A DNA stretch of 64,000 nucleotides from NCBI RefSeq assembly GCF_030409525.1, contig NZ_JAUFQB010000017.1, forward strand, positions 257,053-321,052. Reading direction: 5' to 3'. The notes under the pieces were generated by a model. The model worked only from the letters and a program-made list of their open reading frames with translations. It did not search any database and was not told where the DNA came from. The stretch comes from Kaistella yonginensis. GTDB lineage: Bacteria; Bacteroidota; Bacteroidia; Flavobacteriales; Weeksellaceae. The translations under genes were made by a program, and so were the position numbers. This document shows, piece after piece, positions 1-8,219 of this stretch (its first letter is position 1; each line of letters opens with the position of its first letter).

Positions 1-1
1 A

Positions 2-2881
2 CTAATTCAGGATCTTCCACAAAGTTCTAGAAGTATTACAGAATTTACAAGATTAACGCCCCAAGCAAACGGTAACTCATTTGCAGGCCGTGATGCTCGC
101 TACAACAACCTTCAAATTGATGGAGCGAATTTTAATAATGGTTTTGGATTAAGTGGCAGCCCACTTCCGGGTGGTAACTCACAACCAATTTCTTTAGATG
201 CTATACAAGAAATTTCTGTTAACATTGCACCGTTTGACGTTACACAATCTGGTTTTACCGGTGCTGGTATCAATGCCATTACGAAATCTGGAACCAATAA
301 ATTCCACGGTTCATTATATGGTTATTATAACGGTAAAGAATTGAACGGATGGAAAATTAATGGCGAAGAAATTCAAAAAGTTTCTGGTGCAAAAATTACT
401 AATGGTTTCACCGTTGGTGGACCGATTTTACAAAATAAACTATTCTTCTTTGTAAGTGGAGAAAGAGAAACAGCTACAGGAGCTAATGCATCTGGAGCAA
501 ACCTTTGGAGAGCTTCACAAGATGGAATTTCTAATCCTGCAAATAACATTTCAAGAGTTAAAGAATCTGACCTTATTGCAGTTCAAAATCACTTGATTAA
601 CAGATGGGATTACAACCCTGGTCGCTACCAAGGTTATGCTAATGAAGCAGAGCAACAAGGAGATAAATTCTTGGCTCGTTTTGACTGGAACATCAGCGAC
701 AAGCATAAATTTGCAGTTCGTTACAATATGTTGAAAGGAACTTCAATGCAAGTTGCGAACGCTTCTTCAGGCCCAGCACCAAGATCTGCATGGGGACGTG
801 TAAGTGATAAAGCAATGACTTTTGAAGGAGGTAATTATGGTTTTGAAAACACCGTAAGTTCTGTTACGGCTGAATTAAACTCAACGTTCAACTCTAGTAT
901 TTCCAATAAACTTTTATTTACATACTCTAAAATTCAAGATAAAAGAACTTCACCATCTGAAAAACTCTTCCCATTTGTTGATATCTGGGACGGTTCTGCA
1001 ACAGGTGGAAACTACATCAGTTTCGGTACAGAATTATTTTCTTACTTAAACGATGTTGTGAATGATAACTTCTCTTTTACCAATAACTTAACCTACACTA
1101 CCGGAAGAAATAACTTTACGGCAGGTATCGCTTACGAAGTTCAAAAATTTGGTAACTCGTATACCAGAATGGGAACGGGGTATTATCGATATGCTTCTGT
1201 TGAAGATTTCTTGAAAACAGGTACCGCTAACGAGGTTGCACCAATTATGTTTGGTTTAACTTATCCGTACGCAAACCAAGACACTTATTCTAGAGTAAAC
1301 TTCGGATTGGCTTCTGCTTATTTACAAGACAAATTCACCGTAAATGATAAATTTAACTTTACCGTTGGTTTAAGAGCTGAGCTTCCAAACTATTTAAATG
1401 ATTTAACAGCCAACCCTTCCATTGACGCTTTAAATTTATTGGATAAAAACGGAAACCCTAAAAACTACTCTTCTGGTGAATGGCCGAAATCTAAAGTTTC
1501 TCTTTCTCCACGTTTAGGATTTAATTATGACGTAATGGGCGACAGAAGCTTAACATTACGCGGAGGTACTGGTATTTTCACAGGTCGTGTTCCTTTTGTA
1601 TGGTTAACCAATATGCCAACCAATGCTGGAGTTTTACAAAACACCGTAGAACCAGGTTCTTATGCTGAGGTTGCAGGATGGATCGGAAACGTAAGATTCC
1701 AGCCACAAGACATTTATTACTATGTAAGCAACCCGCCAGCAGGAGCAGGAAATGTATTCATCAACAGTCCGAAAGACGGTGCGCCAGCATCATTTGCTTT
1801 GGTTGATCAAGATTTCAAAATGCCATCTGTATGGAGATCAAGCTTCGGTGCTGACTACAAAATTCCAAATTCTGTGTTCACACTAACCACCGATATCCTT
1901 TATACGAAAGATGTAAATTCTGTTTTCCAATATGGAGCAAACAGAAAAGAATCTACGGCAAGAATGACCAATCAAGATCGAGTGTATTACCCGAATGTCG
2001 CATCTTACCAGTATAACAATAAAATCGGCGCAAACAGTGCGACTGTTTTAACAAATTCAGATACTAAAGGAACTGCATTCTCTGCAACGTTTGGTGCAAA
2101 CATGAGAACATGGAAAGGGTTATCCGGCTCCGTATTCTATACGTACTCTGAAGCGAAGGAGATTTCTGCAAACGCAGGATCTAGTGCAAGTTCAGCATGG
2201 CAAGCTTCACCAACTGTTGATTCTCCGAACCAACAAGAGTTGAGTATTTCAAACTTTGCAATTCCACATAGAATTGTTGCTAATATTAGCTATAACATCA
2301 AAAACACAACAATCGGAGTGTACTATTCTGGATCAAACCAAGGTAGATTCTCTTATTACTATTCTAATGATGTGAATGGTGATGGTATTGCAAATGATCT
2401 AATGTATATTCCGAACGCATCAGAGGTGATGAAATTTGCTGATATTAAGCAAGGAGCAACCACTTTATTCACTGCACAACAACAACGTGAAGCCTTTGAT
2501 CGATTTATCGCTGAAAATGGCCTAGAAGAATACAGAGGTCAAATCCTTCCTCGAAATGAGTTCTTGTTACCATGGTTAAACCGTGTTGATGTAAGAATTG
2601 CGCAGAACTTATTTACAGATATGGTTCAGAAAGGAGATAAAATAGCCATTACATTGGATGTACTAAACTTTGGTAATTTGCTGAACTCAGACTGGGGAAT
2701 TCAGGATAACAACGTAAGTTCATACGGAGCAGCGGTATTAGGTAGATTTGGTACACTTTCGCCAGACCCAACTTTTACCATGTTACGTGATGGTGCAAAT
2801 TTAGTAAAAGGGCCAACAAGACCTGCAAGTTCAAGATTTACAACGTGGAGCGCAATGCTTGGATTTAAATATTCATTCTAA
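2..2881 (+). CDS. Oar-like TonB-dependent outer membrane receptor (5' end outside window)
   Basis: The reading frame is open from the first bases of the window, so the signal peptide and any carboxypeptidase-like N-terminal domain lie upstream and only about 959 codons are visible. The visible N-terminus is a plug domain with FAGRDARYNNLQIDGANFNN, typical of the OmpA-related (Oar) receptor group. It is followed by a long beta-barrel of alternating aromatic and polar strands, and the protein ends in FKYSF, a normal C-terminal beta-signal with a terminal aromatic residue. Such receptors import large substrates across the outer membrane using TonB-ExbBD energy. The substrate cannot be told from sequence. 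A strong intrinsic terminator follows directly, so this is the last gene of its transcript. An internal TTG near position 341 is not the real start. Family assignment is firm; function beyond that is unknown. Confidence 0.9.
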   Translation, partial: LIQDLPQSSRSITEFTRLTPQANGNSFAGRDARYNNLQIDGANFNNGFGLSGSPLPGGNSQPISLDAIQEISVNIAPFDVTQSGFTGAGINAITKSGTNKFHGSLYGYYNGKELNGWKINGEEIQKVSGAKITNGFTVGGPILQNKLFFFVSGERETATGANASGANLWRASQDGISNPANNISRVKESDLIAVQNHLINRWDYNPGRYQGYANEAEQQGDKFLARFDWNISDKHKFAVRYNMLKGTSMQVANASSGPAPRSAWGRVSDKAMTFEGGNYGFENTVSSVTAELNSTFNSSISNKLLFTYSKIQDKRTSPSEKLFPFVDIWDGSATGGNYISFGTELFSYLNDVVNDNFSFTNNLTYTTGRNNFTAGIAYEVQKFGNSYTRMGTGYYRYASVEDFLKTGTANEVAPIMFGLTYPYANQDTYSRVNFGLASAYLQDKFTVNDKFNFTVGLRAELPNYLNDLTANPSIDALNLLDKNGNPKNYSSGEWPKSKVSLSPRLGFNYDVMGDRSLTLRGGTGIFTGRVPFVWLTNMPTNAGVLQNTVEPGSYAEVAGWIGNVRFQPQDIYYYVSNPPAGAGNVFINSPKDGAPASFALVDQDFKMPSVWRSSFGADYKIPNSVFTLTTDILYTKDVNSVFQYGANRKESTARMTNQDRVYYPNVASYQYNNKIGANSATVLTNSDTKGTAFSATFGANMRTWKGLSGSVFYTYSEAKEISANAGSSASSAWQASPTVDSPNQQELSISNFAIPHRIVANISYNIKNTTIGVYYSGSNQGRFSYYYSNDVNGDGIANDLMYIPNASEVMKFADIKQGATTLFTAQQQREAFDRFIAENGLEEYRGQILPRNEFLLPWLNRVDVRIAQNLFTDMVQKGDKIAITLDVLNFGNLLNSDWGIQDNNVSSYGAAVLGRFGTLSPDPTFTMLRDGANLVKGPTRPASSRFTTWSAMLGFKYSF

Positions 2882-2900
2882 CACCACCTTCCATCTATAA

Positions 2901-2940
2901 AAACTGCCTTACAATTTAGATTGTAAGGCAGTTTTTTTTT
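2901..2940 (+). terminator. Rho-independent terminator after the Oar-like receptor
   Basis: A perfect stem of about 14 bp (AACTGCCTTACAAT and its complement) with a 4-base loop is followed by a run of nine T. It lies 20 bases past the receptor stop codon. Confidence 0.9.
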
Positions 2941-2963
2941 GTTCATTTTAAGTTTCCATAAGC

Positions 2964-2996
2964 TTGACTTAATCCTCGGGATTTTTTTTATCTTTG
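2964..2996 (+). promoter_or_regulatory. Bacteroidetes-type promoter for the small membrane protein
   Basis: TTG at 2964-2966 and TATCTTTG at 2989-2996 match the -33 and -7 elements (TTG, TAnnTTTG) used by the primary sigma factor of Bacteroidetes, with 22 bases between them. The ATG at 3015 lies just downstream, which also argues against an upstream TTG start that would overlap the -7 element. Confidence 0.6.
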
Positions 2997-3014
2997 CCCT
3001 TAACAAAAATTACT

Positions 3015-3461
3015 ATGGATACATTTAAGATTATTACTGAAGCACACAAAGGTTTTGCTTATCTGATATTGCTTGCGGGCATTATCTTCGTGGTTGCATT
3101 ATTGGTCACCATGTTTGGTTATTCCGGAAAAATCAAAAAATTATTGCGCACCTCAACTTTGATTACCATGATTTTATTTCATGTTCAATTGATCGTTGGT
3201 ATTTTCATGTTGGTATTTTCTCCAGGGCTAAAAGGCGCCTTGGAAACTGGTACTTTAATGAGCAATGCAGCGGCAAGATTCTCGTATGTAGAACATCCGG
3301 TTTCCATGTTAATCGGTGTAGTTTTAATGACGATCATTAATAAATACATGAAAACCAACGAAACATTGGCAATGAAAATTGTAATTATGGGCGTAATTGC
3401 TTTTGCTTTATTTGCCTACGCTTTTCCTTGGGTGAAAGTTTTCCCATCCATGTTCGCCTAA
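3015..3461 (+). CDS. Small four-helix membrane protein with conserved histidines (cytochrome b-like), function unknown
   Basis: This 148-residue protein has four predicted membrane helices, at roughly residues 14-36, 47-70, 94-113 and 122-142. Histidines lie near or in the membrane (EAHKG before helix 1, FHVQ in helix 2, VEHP before helix 3), a pattern seen in small cytochrome b-like proteins. No haem-binding motif is certain, so that reading is an inference from histidine placement only. The start was placed at ATG 3015 because a good promoter ends at 2996. It precedes asd by 25 bases and may be co-transcribed with it. I do not know a function for this family. Confidence 0.75.
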   Translation: MDTFKIITEAHKGFAYLILLAGIIFVVALLVTMFGYSGKIKKLLRTSTLITMILFHVQLIVGIFMLVFSPGLKGALETGTLMSNAAARFSYVEHPVSMLIGVVLMTIINKYMKTNETLAMKIVIMGVIAFALFAYAFPWVKVFPSMFA

Positions 3462-3486
3462 TTAACTTTAACAACAATTATTCTTA

Positions 3487-4479
3487 ATGAAAATAGCAGT
3501 AGTCGGCGCTACCGGCATGGTGGGTCAAATCATTTTAAAGGTTTTGGAAGAACGTAATTTTCCAGTGACCGAATTAATTCCTGTCGCGTCTGTAAAATCA
3601 ATCGGTAAAAAAATTATTTTTAAAGGTACCGCCTTCGAAATTGTTTCGATGCAAGATGCTTTAGACCGAAAGCCCGAAATTGCTCTGTTCTCTGCTGGTG
3701 GAATAACGTCATTAGAATATGCACCAAAATTTGCCGCCATCGGGACAACTGTTATCGATAATTCCTCAGCCTGGAGAATGGTTGCAGATAAGAGACTAAT
3801 CGTACCGGAAATTAATGCAGAAGTGTTATCCAAAGACGATAAAATTATTGCAAACCCAAACTGCTCAACGATTCAGTTGGTCATGGTATTACATCCTTTA
3901 AATCAAAAATATAAGGTAAAACGCGTGATTGTTTCTACCTATCAATCGGTCACTGGGACAGGCAAAAATGCAGTTGATCAACTGAATAATGAAATCAGTG
4001 GGAATAAAGAAGGAACAAAAGTTTACCCGTATGAAATTTTCAAAAATGCCTTGCCGCAATGTGATGTTTTTGCAGAAGATGATTACACCAAAGAAGAAAT
4101 AAAATTAATGACGGAACCTAAGAAAATTATGGGTGACGACAGTTTCAATATTACCGCAACCGCAGTGCGTGTGCCGGTTCAAGGTGGTCATTCAGAAAGC
4201 GTAAATATTGAATTTGAAAATGATTTCGATTTGCAAGAAGTGAAAAAAATCCTTTCTGAAACTTCTGGCGTCATTGTTTTAGATGATGTAAAAAATAACA
4301 TTTATCCGATGCCTTTGTATTCGGAAGGAAAAGATGAAGTGTTTGTGGGAAGAATTAGAAGAGACCGCTCACAACCCAAAACTTTAAACCTTTGGATTGT
4401 AGCAGATAACCTTCGAAAAGGAGCTGCAACCAATGCGGTACAAATCGCAGAATACCTCTACGAAAACAAATTAGTTTAA
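3487..4479 (+). CDS. asd: Aspartate-semialdehyde dehydrogenase
   Basis: The enzyme reduces aspartyl phosphate to aspartate semialdehyde with NADPH, the branch-point step towards lysine/diaminopimelate, threonine and methionine. The N-terminus carries the nucleotide-binding loop GATGMVG (residues 8-14). The catalytic cysteine lies in NPNCST (Cys126), and the substrate-binding region includes RVPVQGGHSESV, with the active-site histidine. At 330 residues the length is normal for bacterial Asd. The gene lies 25 bases after the small membrane protein gene and is closed by its own terminator. The assignment is firm. Confidence 0.97.
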   Translation: MKIAVVGATGMVGQIILKVLEERNFPVTELIPVASVKSIGKKIIFKGTAFEIVSMQDALDRKPEIALFSAGGITSLEYAPKFAAIGTTVIDNSSAWRMVADKRLIVPEINAEVLSKDDKIIANPNCSTIQLVMVLHPLNQKYKVKRVIVSTYQSVTGTGKNAVDQLNNEISGNKEGTKVYPYEIFKNALPQCDVFAEDDYTKEEIKLMTEPKKIMGDDSFNITATAVRVPVQGGHSESVNIEFENDFDLQEVKKILSETSGVIVLDDVKNNIYPMPLYSEGKDEVFVGRIRRDRSQPKTLNLWIVADNLRKGAATNAVQIAEYLYENKLV

Positions 4480-4480
4480 T

Positions 4481-4510
4481 AAAAATGCTCACAGAAAGTG
4501 GGCATTTTTT
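4481..4510 (+). terminator. Rho-independent terminator after asd
   Basis: AAATGCTCAC pairs with GTGGGCATTT (one G-T pair) around a short loop, followed by a T run. The hairpin begins immediately after the asd stop codon. Confidence 0.8.
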
Positions 4511-4557
4511 ATGTATTAGAGCCTTGAAACATTAGTGATAAGCTAAGCAAAACTACC

Positions 4558-5568
4558 ATGTCAGAAAATAAAAATATTCCCAAAACCAATTTCGCGTTCC
4601 AAAGAAATGTTGCCATCGTTGGTATTATTCTCTTTTTAGGAAAATTACTGGCCTGGCATTTCACCAATTCTGATGCTGTTTTTTCTGATGCCATGGAAAG
4701 TATTGTGAACATTATCGCGGCTTTCATGGGTTTGTATTCGCTCTACCTAGCGGCAAAACCGAAAGATGTGGATCATCCTTATGGTCACGGAAAAGTAGAG
4801 TTTGTGACTTCGGGGGTAGAAGGTGCTTTGATTATTTTTGCAGGAATCATCATTATAATCCAAGCTGTAGATTCCCTTTTACACGATAATATTCCGAAAC
4901 AATTAGATTGGGGAATTTGGATTGTGGCAGCAACCGCTGCTATCAACTATTTGATGGGTCATATTTCCTACAAAAAAGGGATTAAAGAAAACTCCTTGGT
5001 TTTACAAAGTTCTGGTAAACATTTACAAAGCGACACTTTTACCACTATTGGAGTGGTCATTAGTTTAATCTTGGTTTATTATACCAAACTCTACTGGATT
5101 GATGCGGTCGTTGCCCTACTTTTCGGTGCTTACATTATGGTTGTGGGTTATAAAATCATTCGAAAAGCGTTAAGCGGCATTATGGATGAAGCCGATTTGG
5201 ACCTGCTTCAGAATTTATCTAAATTCTTGAACGAAAAAAGAAAACCACAGTGGGTAGATTTGCACAATATGCGGATTCAACAGCACGGAAGCGGACTGCA
5301 TATCGATGCGCATTTTACCCTACCTTGGTATTATGAACTTAGAAAAGCCCACAATGAAATGGAGGATCTGTACAAACTGATTGGTGAAAACACCGACCGA
5401 ACCATCGAGTTTAATTTTCATTTGGATGATTGTAAATCATTTTCCTGCGAAATTTGCGCCTTACACGAGTGTCCGGCAAGGCAGAAACCCTTTGTGAAAA
5501 AAATAGAATGGAATAATAAAACCATCGCTCAAGTCGACAAACATTCTCTAAAAGACGACCTTAATTAA
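4558..5568 (+). CDS. Cation diffusion facilitator family metal transporter
   Basis: A 336-residue CDF (cation efflux) protein that exports divalent metals such as zinc, manganese or iron in exchange for protons at the inner membrane. The N-terminal half has about six helices, with metal-site residues in TNSDAVFSDAMES (helix 2) and LQSDTFTT (helix 5), plus the HPYGHGK loop motif after helix 3. The C-terminal cytosolic domain has the family's ferredoxin-like fold (HIDAHFTLPWYYEL). The tail adds four cysteines and a histidine (CKSFSCEICALHEC), a possible extra metal site. The 3' end overlaps the convergent XrtF-associated gene by 8 bases. Metal specificity cannot be read from the sequence. Confidence 0.93.
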   Translation: MSENKNIPKTNFAFQRNVAIVGIILFLGKLLAWHFTNSDAVFSDAMESIVNIIAAFMGLYSLYLAAKPKDVDHPYGHGKVEFVTSGVEGALIIFAGIIIIIQAVDSLLHDNIPKQLDWGIWIVAATAAINYLMGHISYKKGIKENSLVLQSSGKHLQSDTFTTIGVVISLILVYYTKLYWIDAVVALLFGAYIMVVGYKIIRKALSGIMDEADLDLLQNLSKFLNEKRKPQWVDLHNMRIQQHGSGLHIDAHFTLPWYYELRKAHNEMEDLYKLIGENTDRTIEFNFHLDDCKSFSCEICALHECPARQKPFVKKIEWNNKTIAQVDKHSLKDDLN

Positions 5569-5986
5569 CATGTTTTCGATAATAAAACAAAGGGATAATC
5601 AGCAACAAAATTAGCGGTTGAATCACAAATCTTCGCATATAAAAAGAAAAAAGATACCCGATTTCAAATTGCGTTTGAATACAGTAAAGATAGATGGGGA
5701 AAGTGATCGCAAATACAATCAACATTAAAACTACAGCTTGTAGGGTCCATTGTTTATTCTTAAAAATCAGAAAAACAACCGCAGCAGACAAAAGTAGATT
5801 AAGGCCAAACCGAAAAAGATAATTGAGGATTAAAGGCAACCAATTAAAATCCGGAAAAGGCGCGTGCTTACTGGCTAAGTGAAAATACTGTTGAAAAGGA
5901 TCGTAGAAAAGTTCACCTTCAACCATCCTCACGCCGACCAATCCCAAAATTGCAACCGCCACTAAAAACCAATTAAGGATTTTCAT
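5561..5986 (-). CDS. Exosortase F system-associated membrane protein
   Basis: A small polytopic protein of 141 residues with four membrane segments (about residues 4-20, 47-70, 81-100 and 116-134). It lies directly downstream of exosortase XrtF and overlaps its 3' end. A protein of this size and place is the standard companion of XrtF in flavobacteria, where it is named only by association. An alternative ATG three codons upstream (5995) is equally possible; I prefer the inner one because it gives a shorter overlap. Its job is unknown; partnership with XrtF is inferred from the overlap and family co-occurrence. Confidence 0.85.
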   Translation of the reverse strand: MKILNWFLVAVAILGLVGVRMVEGELFYDPFQQYFHLASKHAPFPDFNWLPLILNYLFRFGLNLLLSAAVVFLIFKNKQWTLQAVVLMLIVFAITFPIYLYCIQTQFEIGYLFSFYMRRFVIQPLILLLIIPLFYYRKHVN

Positions 5987-6515
5987 TATGAACATTTTTT
6001 AACGCATAAAACTTAATCCAGATCAACCAAAGCACAACCACGCTGCCGTAAATAATGGCAGGAAAGAAATAATCATGTCCCATTCTAGTGTATTGCGGTA
6101 ATTCAACAATCAAAATATTTAAACCAACAATCCTCAAAACATTGATGATATGAAGAAAGACCAACCCTAAAGCTGCAAAAATAAAAGTTTTAAATCCCTC
6201 ATAAAAAGCAAAGATAAAAGCCAGAAACAAAATCATTACGGAAATGGCATTGCAGCCTTCAACCATACGGGAAACGTATTGTCCGCTTACATAGAACCAA
6301 GTGGTTTCATCTTCTGGTTTGCCTTCTACCATCTGCGAGGGATAGCCAAAAAGGTTTTGAAGAAAATCAGCCTGCTGCATGGCCCACGTAGAAAAAGGGT
6401 CCAAGCCGGCATTTTTAAAGGTATTTAAATAAAACTGATAGCCTAAAACAAGCACCACATATAAAATGATGAATCGAAGAAGAACTTTCAGAACAGGCTT
6501 AAAATCATTAAACAT
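5973..6515 (-). CDS. xrtF: Exosortase family protein XrtF
   Basis: Exosortases are polytopic transpeptidases thought to cleave C-terminal sorting signals and transfer the protein to a surface anchor. This 180-residue protein has the expected helices and the three conserved active-site positions: Cys in MVEGCNAIS, Arg in NVLRIVG, and His in GHDYFFP. The length and the partner gene that overlaps its 3' end match the flavobacterial XrtF subtype. The pair reads away from the AmgK-like kinase gene, with a 53-base shared promoter region. No candidate target with a PEP-CTERM-like tail is visible in the window. Family assignment is strong; the substrate is unknown. Confidence 0.9.
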   Translation of the reverse strand: MFNDFKPVLKVLLRFIILYVVLVLGYQFYLNTFKNAGLDPFSTWAMQQADFLQNLFGYPSQMVEGKPEDETTWFYVSGQYVSRMVEGCNAISVMILFLAFIFAFYEGFKTFIFAALGLVFLHIINVLRIVGLNILIVELPQYTRMGHDYFFPAIIYGSVVVLWLIWIKFYALKNVHNENP

Positions 6516-6553
6516 AAATACAAATATACTATTTTATAAAATACGTTTTTCCT

Positions 6554-6561
6554 TATCTTTG
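6554..6561 (+). promoter_or_regulatory. -7 element (TATCTTTG) for the AmgK-like gene
   Basis: A perfect TAnnTTTG element ends only 7 bases before the ATG at 6569, so the transcript probably has almost no leader. No clear TTG lies at the usual -33 distance. Confidence 0.5.
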
Positions 6562-6568
6562 TAAAAGT

Positions 6569-7588
6569 ATGACTGACCAAAACGCACAAGATTTTTTAGA
6601 AAAATATACTGGTGAAGCCGCACAAGAGTTTTCCACCTTAGCCCAAAGTGGTTCTGCAAGAATCAATTTTGTGGGCAAAAGCAACAACAAGAAATACCTG
6701 ATTACCTTCAATGAAAATAACCGTGAAAACGAAAGCTTCTACTATTTCTCTGATTTGTTTTCTACCCTCAACATTAAGGCCCCCAAAGTTTTAAAAATCA
6801 CAGAAGCGCGAAATTTGTACATACAGGAATTTCTAGGTGAAAACACCTTATCAGAGCTCATCGACAAAGAAGGGCTTACCGAAACCATAAAAAACTTAGT
6901 CAAAAAAACATTGCAGCAATTGGCTGAAGTACAGCTTAAAACAGAAAATAAAGTTGATTATTCAAAAACATTTGAATACGAAAGCTATGATGAGCTGCCG
7001 ATCACCAATGATCTCTTCTATTTCAAAAGTTTTATCGCTGACGTTTTAGAAATCCCTTATCATAAATCTTCTCTTTTACTAGAATTCAAAAAATTGGTCG
7101 CCAAAATAGAAAACCTGGAACCGCAAGGTATTATGATGCGCGATTTTCAAGCACGAAATATCATGGTAAACCATAAAGATGAAATTTTCTTTATTGATTA
7201 CCAAGCTGCGATGAAAGGTCCATTAATGTACGATGTTGTTTCATTTTTATTTCAAGCAAAAGCAAATTTTCCAGAAGCTTTTAAAAATGAAATGCTGGAT
7301 TACTATTTCTCTTTCTGGAATGATGAAAAAGCAGCTCAACTAAAAAACTCAGTAAAGCCGATTCAACTGATCCGTTTTCTACAAGTCTTGGGAGCTTATG
7401 GTTTCCGTGGACTAATTCAAAGGAAACAACATTTTATTTCCAGCCTTGATATAGGCATTGAAAACCTAATTCAATTTTCAAATTCATGGCATGAAATGGA
7501 TGAATATCCTGAGTTGAAAAATTTAATTTTGCAGTTAAAATCAGAAGAAGTGCAAAATAAAATTGCAATGATAATTGGGAAGGATTGA
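6569..7588 (+). CDS. AmgK-like sugar kinase (aminoglycoside phosphotransferase fold)
   Basis: This 339-residue protein has the two-lobed APH/choline-kinase fold. The catalytic loop is MMRDFQARNIMV, with the Asp and Asn of the Brenner motif, and the metal-binding Asp follows in FIDYQAAMKGPLMYDVVSF. That last block closely resembles the FQDA..GP..YD pattern of AmgK, the anomeric kinase that phosphorylates MurNAc and GlcNAc at C1 during peptidoglycan recycling. A MurU-like nucleotidyltransferase is encoded 1.1 kb downstream, which supports this reading. A RapZ C-terminal domain protein and a broken GxxExxY gene lie between them. Other APH-fold activities remain possible, since substrate residues cannot be read directly. 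Confidence 0.82.
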   Translation: MTDQNAQDFLEKYTGEAAQEFSTLAQSGSARINFVGKSNNKKYLITFNENNRENESFYYFSDLFSTLNIKAPKVLKITEARNLYIQEFLGENTLSELIDKEGLTETIKNLVKKTLQQLAEVQLKTENKVDYSKTFEYESYDELPITNDLFYFKSFIADVLEIPYHKSSLLLEFKKLVAKIENLEPQGIMMRDFQARNIMVNHKDEIFFIDYQAAMKGPLMYDVVSFLFQAKANFPEAFKNEMLDYYFSFWNDEKAAQLKNSVKPIQLIRFLQVLGAYGFRGLIQRKQHFISSLDIGIENLIQFSNSWHEMDEYPELKNLILQLKSEEVQNKIAMIIGKD

Positions 7589-7596
7589 AAAAATAG

Positions 7597-7639
7597 AATT
7601 TAACCATTAAGATCTCATTAAGTAGTTAAGAAGATTAAG
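7597..7639 (+). repeat. Left arm of a 43-bp imperfect inverted repeat (GxxExxY cassette boundary)
   Basis: The arm matches the reverse complement of 8145-8187 at 34 of 43 positions without gaps. It contains four TTAAG motifs (at 7607, 7618, 7626 and 7635) spaced 8-11 bases. It begins 8 bases after the AmgK-like stop codon. Confidence 0.75.
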
Positions 7640-7682
7640 CTTTTTCCCTTCAGGAAAATATAGGAATAAAAAATGCGAGAAA

Positions 7683-8090
7683 ATGATGACAAAAAAAGAA
7701 GTGACCCAGTTATCTTATGAAATTACAGGATTAGCAATCAAGGTTCACAAAAACCTTGGGCCAGGATTATTGGAAAGCATTTATGAGGAATGACTAAAAT
7801 ACGAATTGCTGAAAAATGGGTTTGATGTAAAACAGCAGTTTTTAGTTCCCATAATCTATGAAGGAGTGGGGGTGAGAACGAAGGTAATTGTTGATTTATT
7901 AGTAAATGACTGCATCGTAATTGAAATTAAAGCACAAGAAGAAACTTTGCCTGTACATGAAGCACAACTTCTTACCTACATGAAAATCTTAAAAAAACCT
8001 CAAGGATTATTAATTAATTTCTTCACAACAAACATTACAAAATCTTTGAAACCGCTTGTAAGTGAGTATTTCAAAGAACTAGCAGATTAA
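7683..8090 (+). pseudogene. GxxExxY family protein, interrupted by an in-frame TGA
   Basis: The frame from the ATG at 7683 reads VHKNLGPGLLESIYEE, the signature G-x-x-E-x-x-Y region, then hits TGA at 7791-7793. It continues in the same frame with LKYELLKNGFDV to the normal C-terminus. Family members commonly have Cys (TGC or TGT) at the stopped position, so one base change explains the break. The part after the stop carries a PD-(D/E)xK-like core (DLLVND then IEIKA), and GxxExxY proteins are regarded as nuclease-fold relatives of unknown function. Full length would be about 136 codons. Restart at TTG 7806 could in principle make a C-terminal fragment. The gene lies between inverted repeats inside an otherwise compact operon. 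Confidence 0.85.
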
Positions 8091-8122
8091 TATTTAATGT
8101 AAAAATTGAATTCGGATCCAAC

Positions 8123-8142
8123 ATTTTTGACTTGTCAAAAAT
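8123..8142. repeat. Perfect 9-bp palindrome downstream of the GxxExxY gene
   Basis: ATTTTTGAC and GTCAAAAAT are separated by two bases. There is no T run after it on the plus strand, so it is not a standard terminator. It lies between the GxxExxY stop codon and the right inverted-repeat arm. Confidence 0.6.
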
Positions 8143-8144
8143 AA

Positions 8145-8187
8145 CTTAATGACCTTAACCTCTTAATTAATTCTTATTGGTTAAATT
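8145..8187 (-). repeat. Right arm of the 43-bp imperfect inverted repeat
   Basis: This is the inverted partner of 7597-7639, with CTTAA motifs at mirrored spacing. It ends 32 bases before the RapZ-C start codon. Confidence 0.75.
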
Positions 8188-8219
8188 GCCATTATTCAAT
8201 TATAAATTTAAAATAGAAC

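Noticed and set aside
2994..3014. Upstream TTG start for the small membrane protein
   Set aside because: It overlaps the -7 promoter element, and the ATG at 3015 gives a normal N-terminus.
7806..8090. A separate 94-codon gene starting at TTG
   Set aside because: It is the same frame as the upstream GxxExxY N-terminus after the TGA, so it is the 3' part of the broken gene.
7641..8144. Insertion sequence with transposase
   Set aside because: The segment has inverted repeats, but its only coding region is a GxxExxY gene; no transposase motif is present, so I do not call it an IS.
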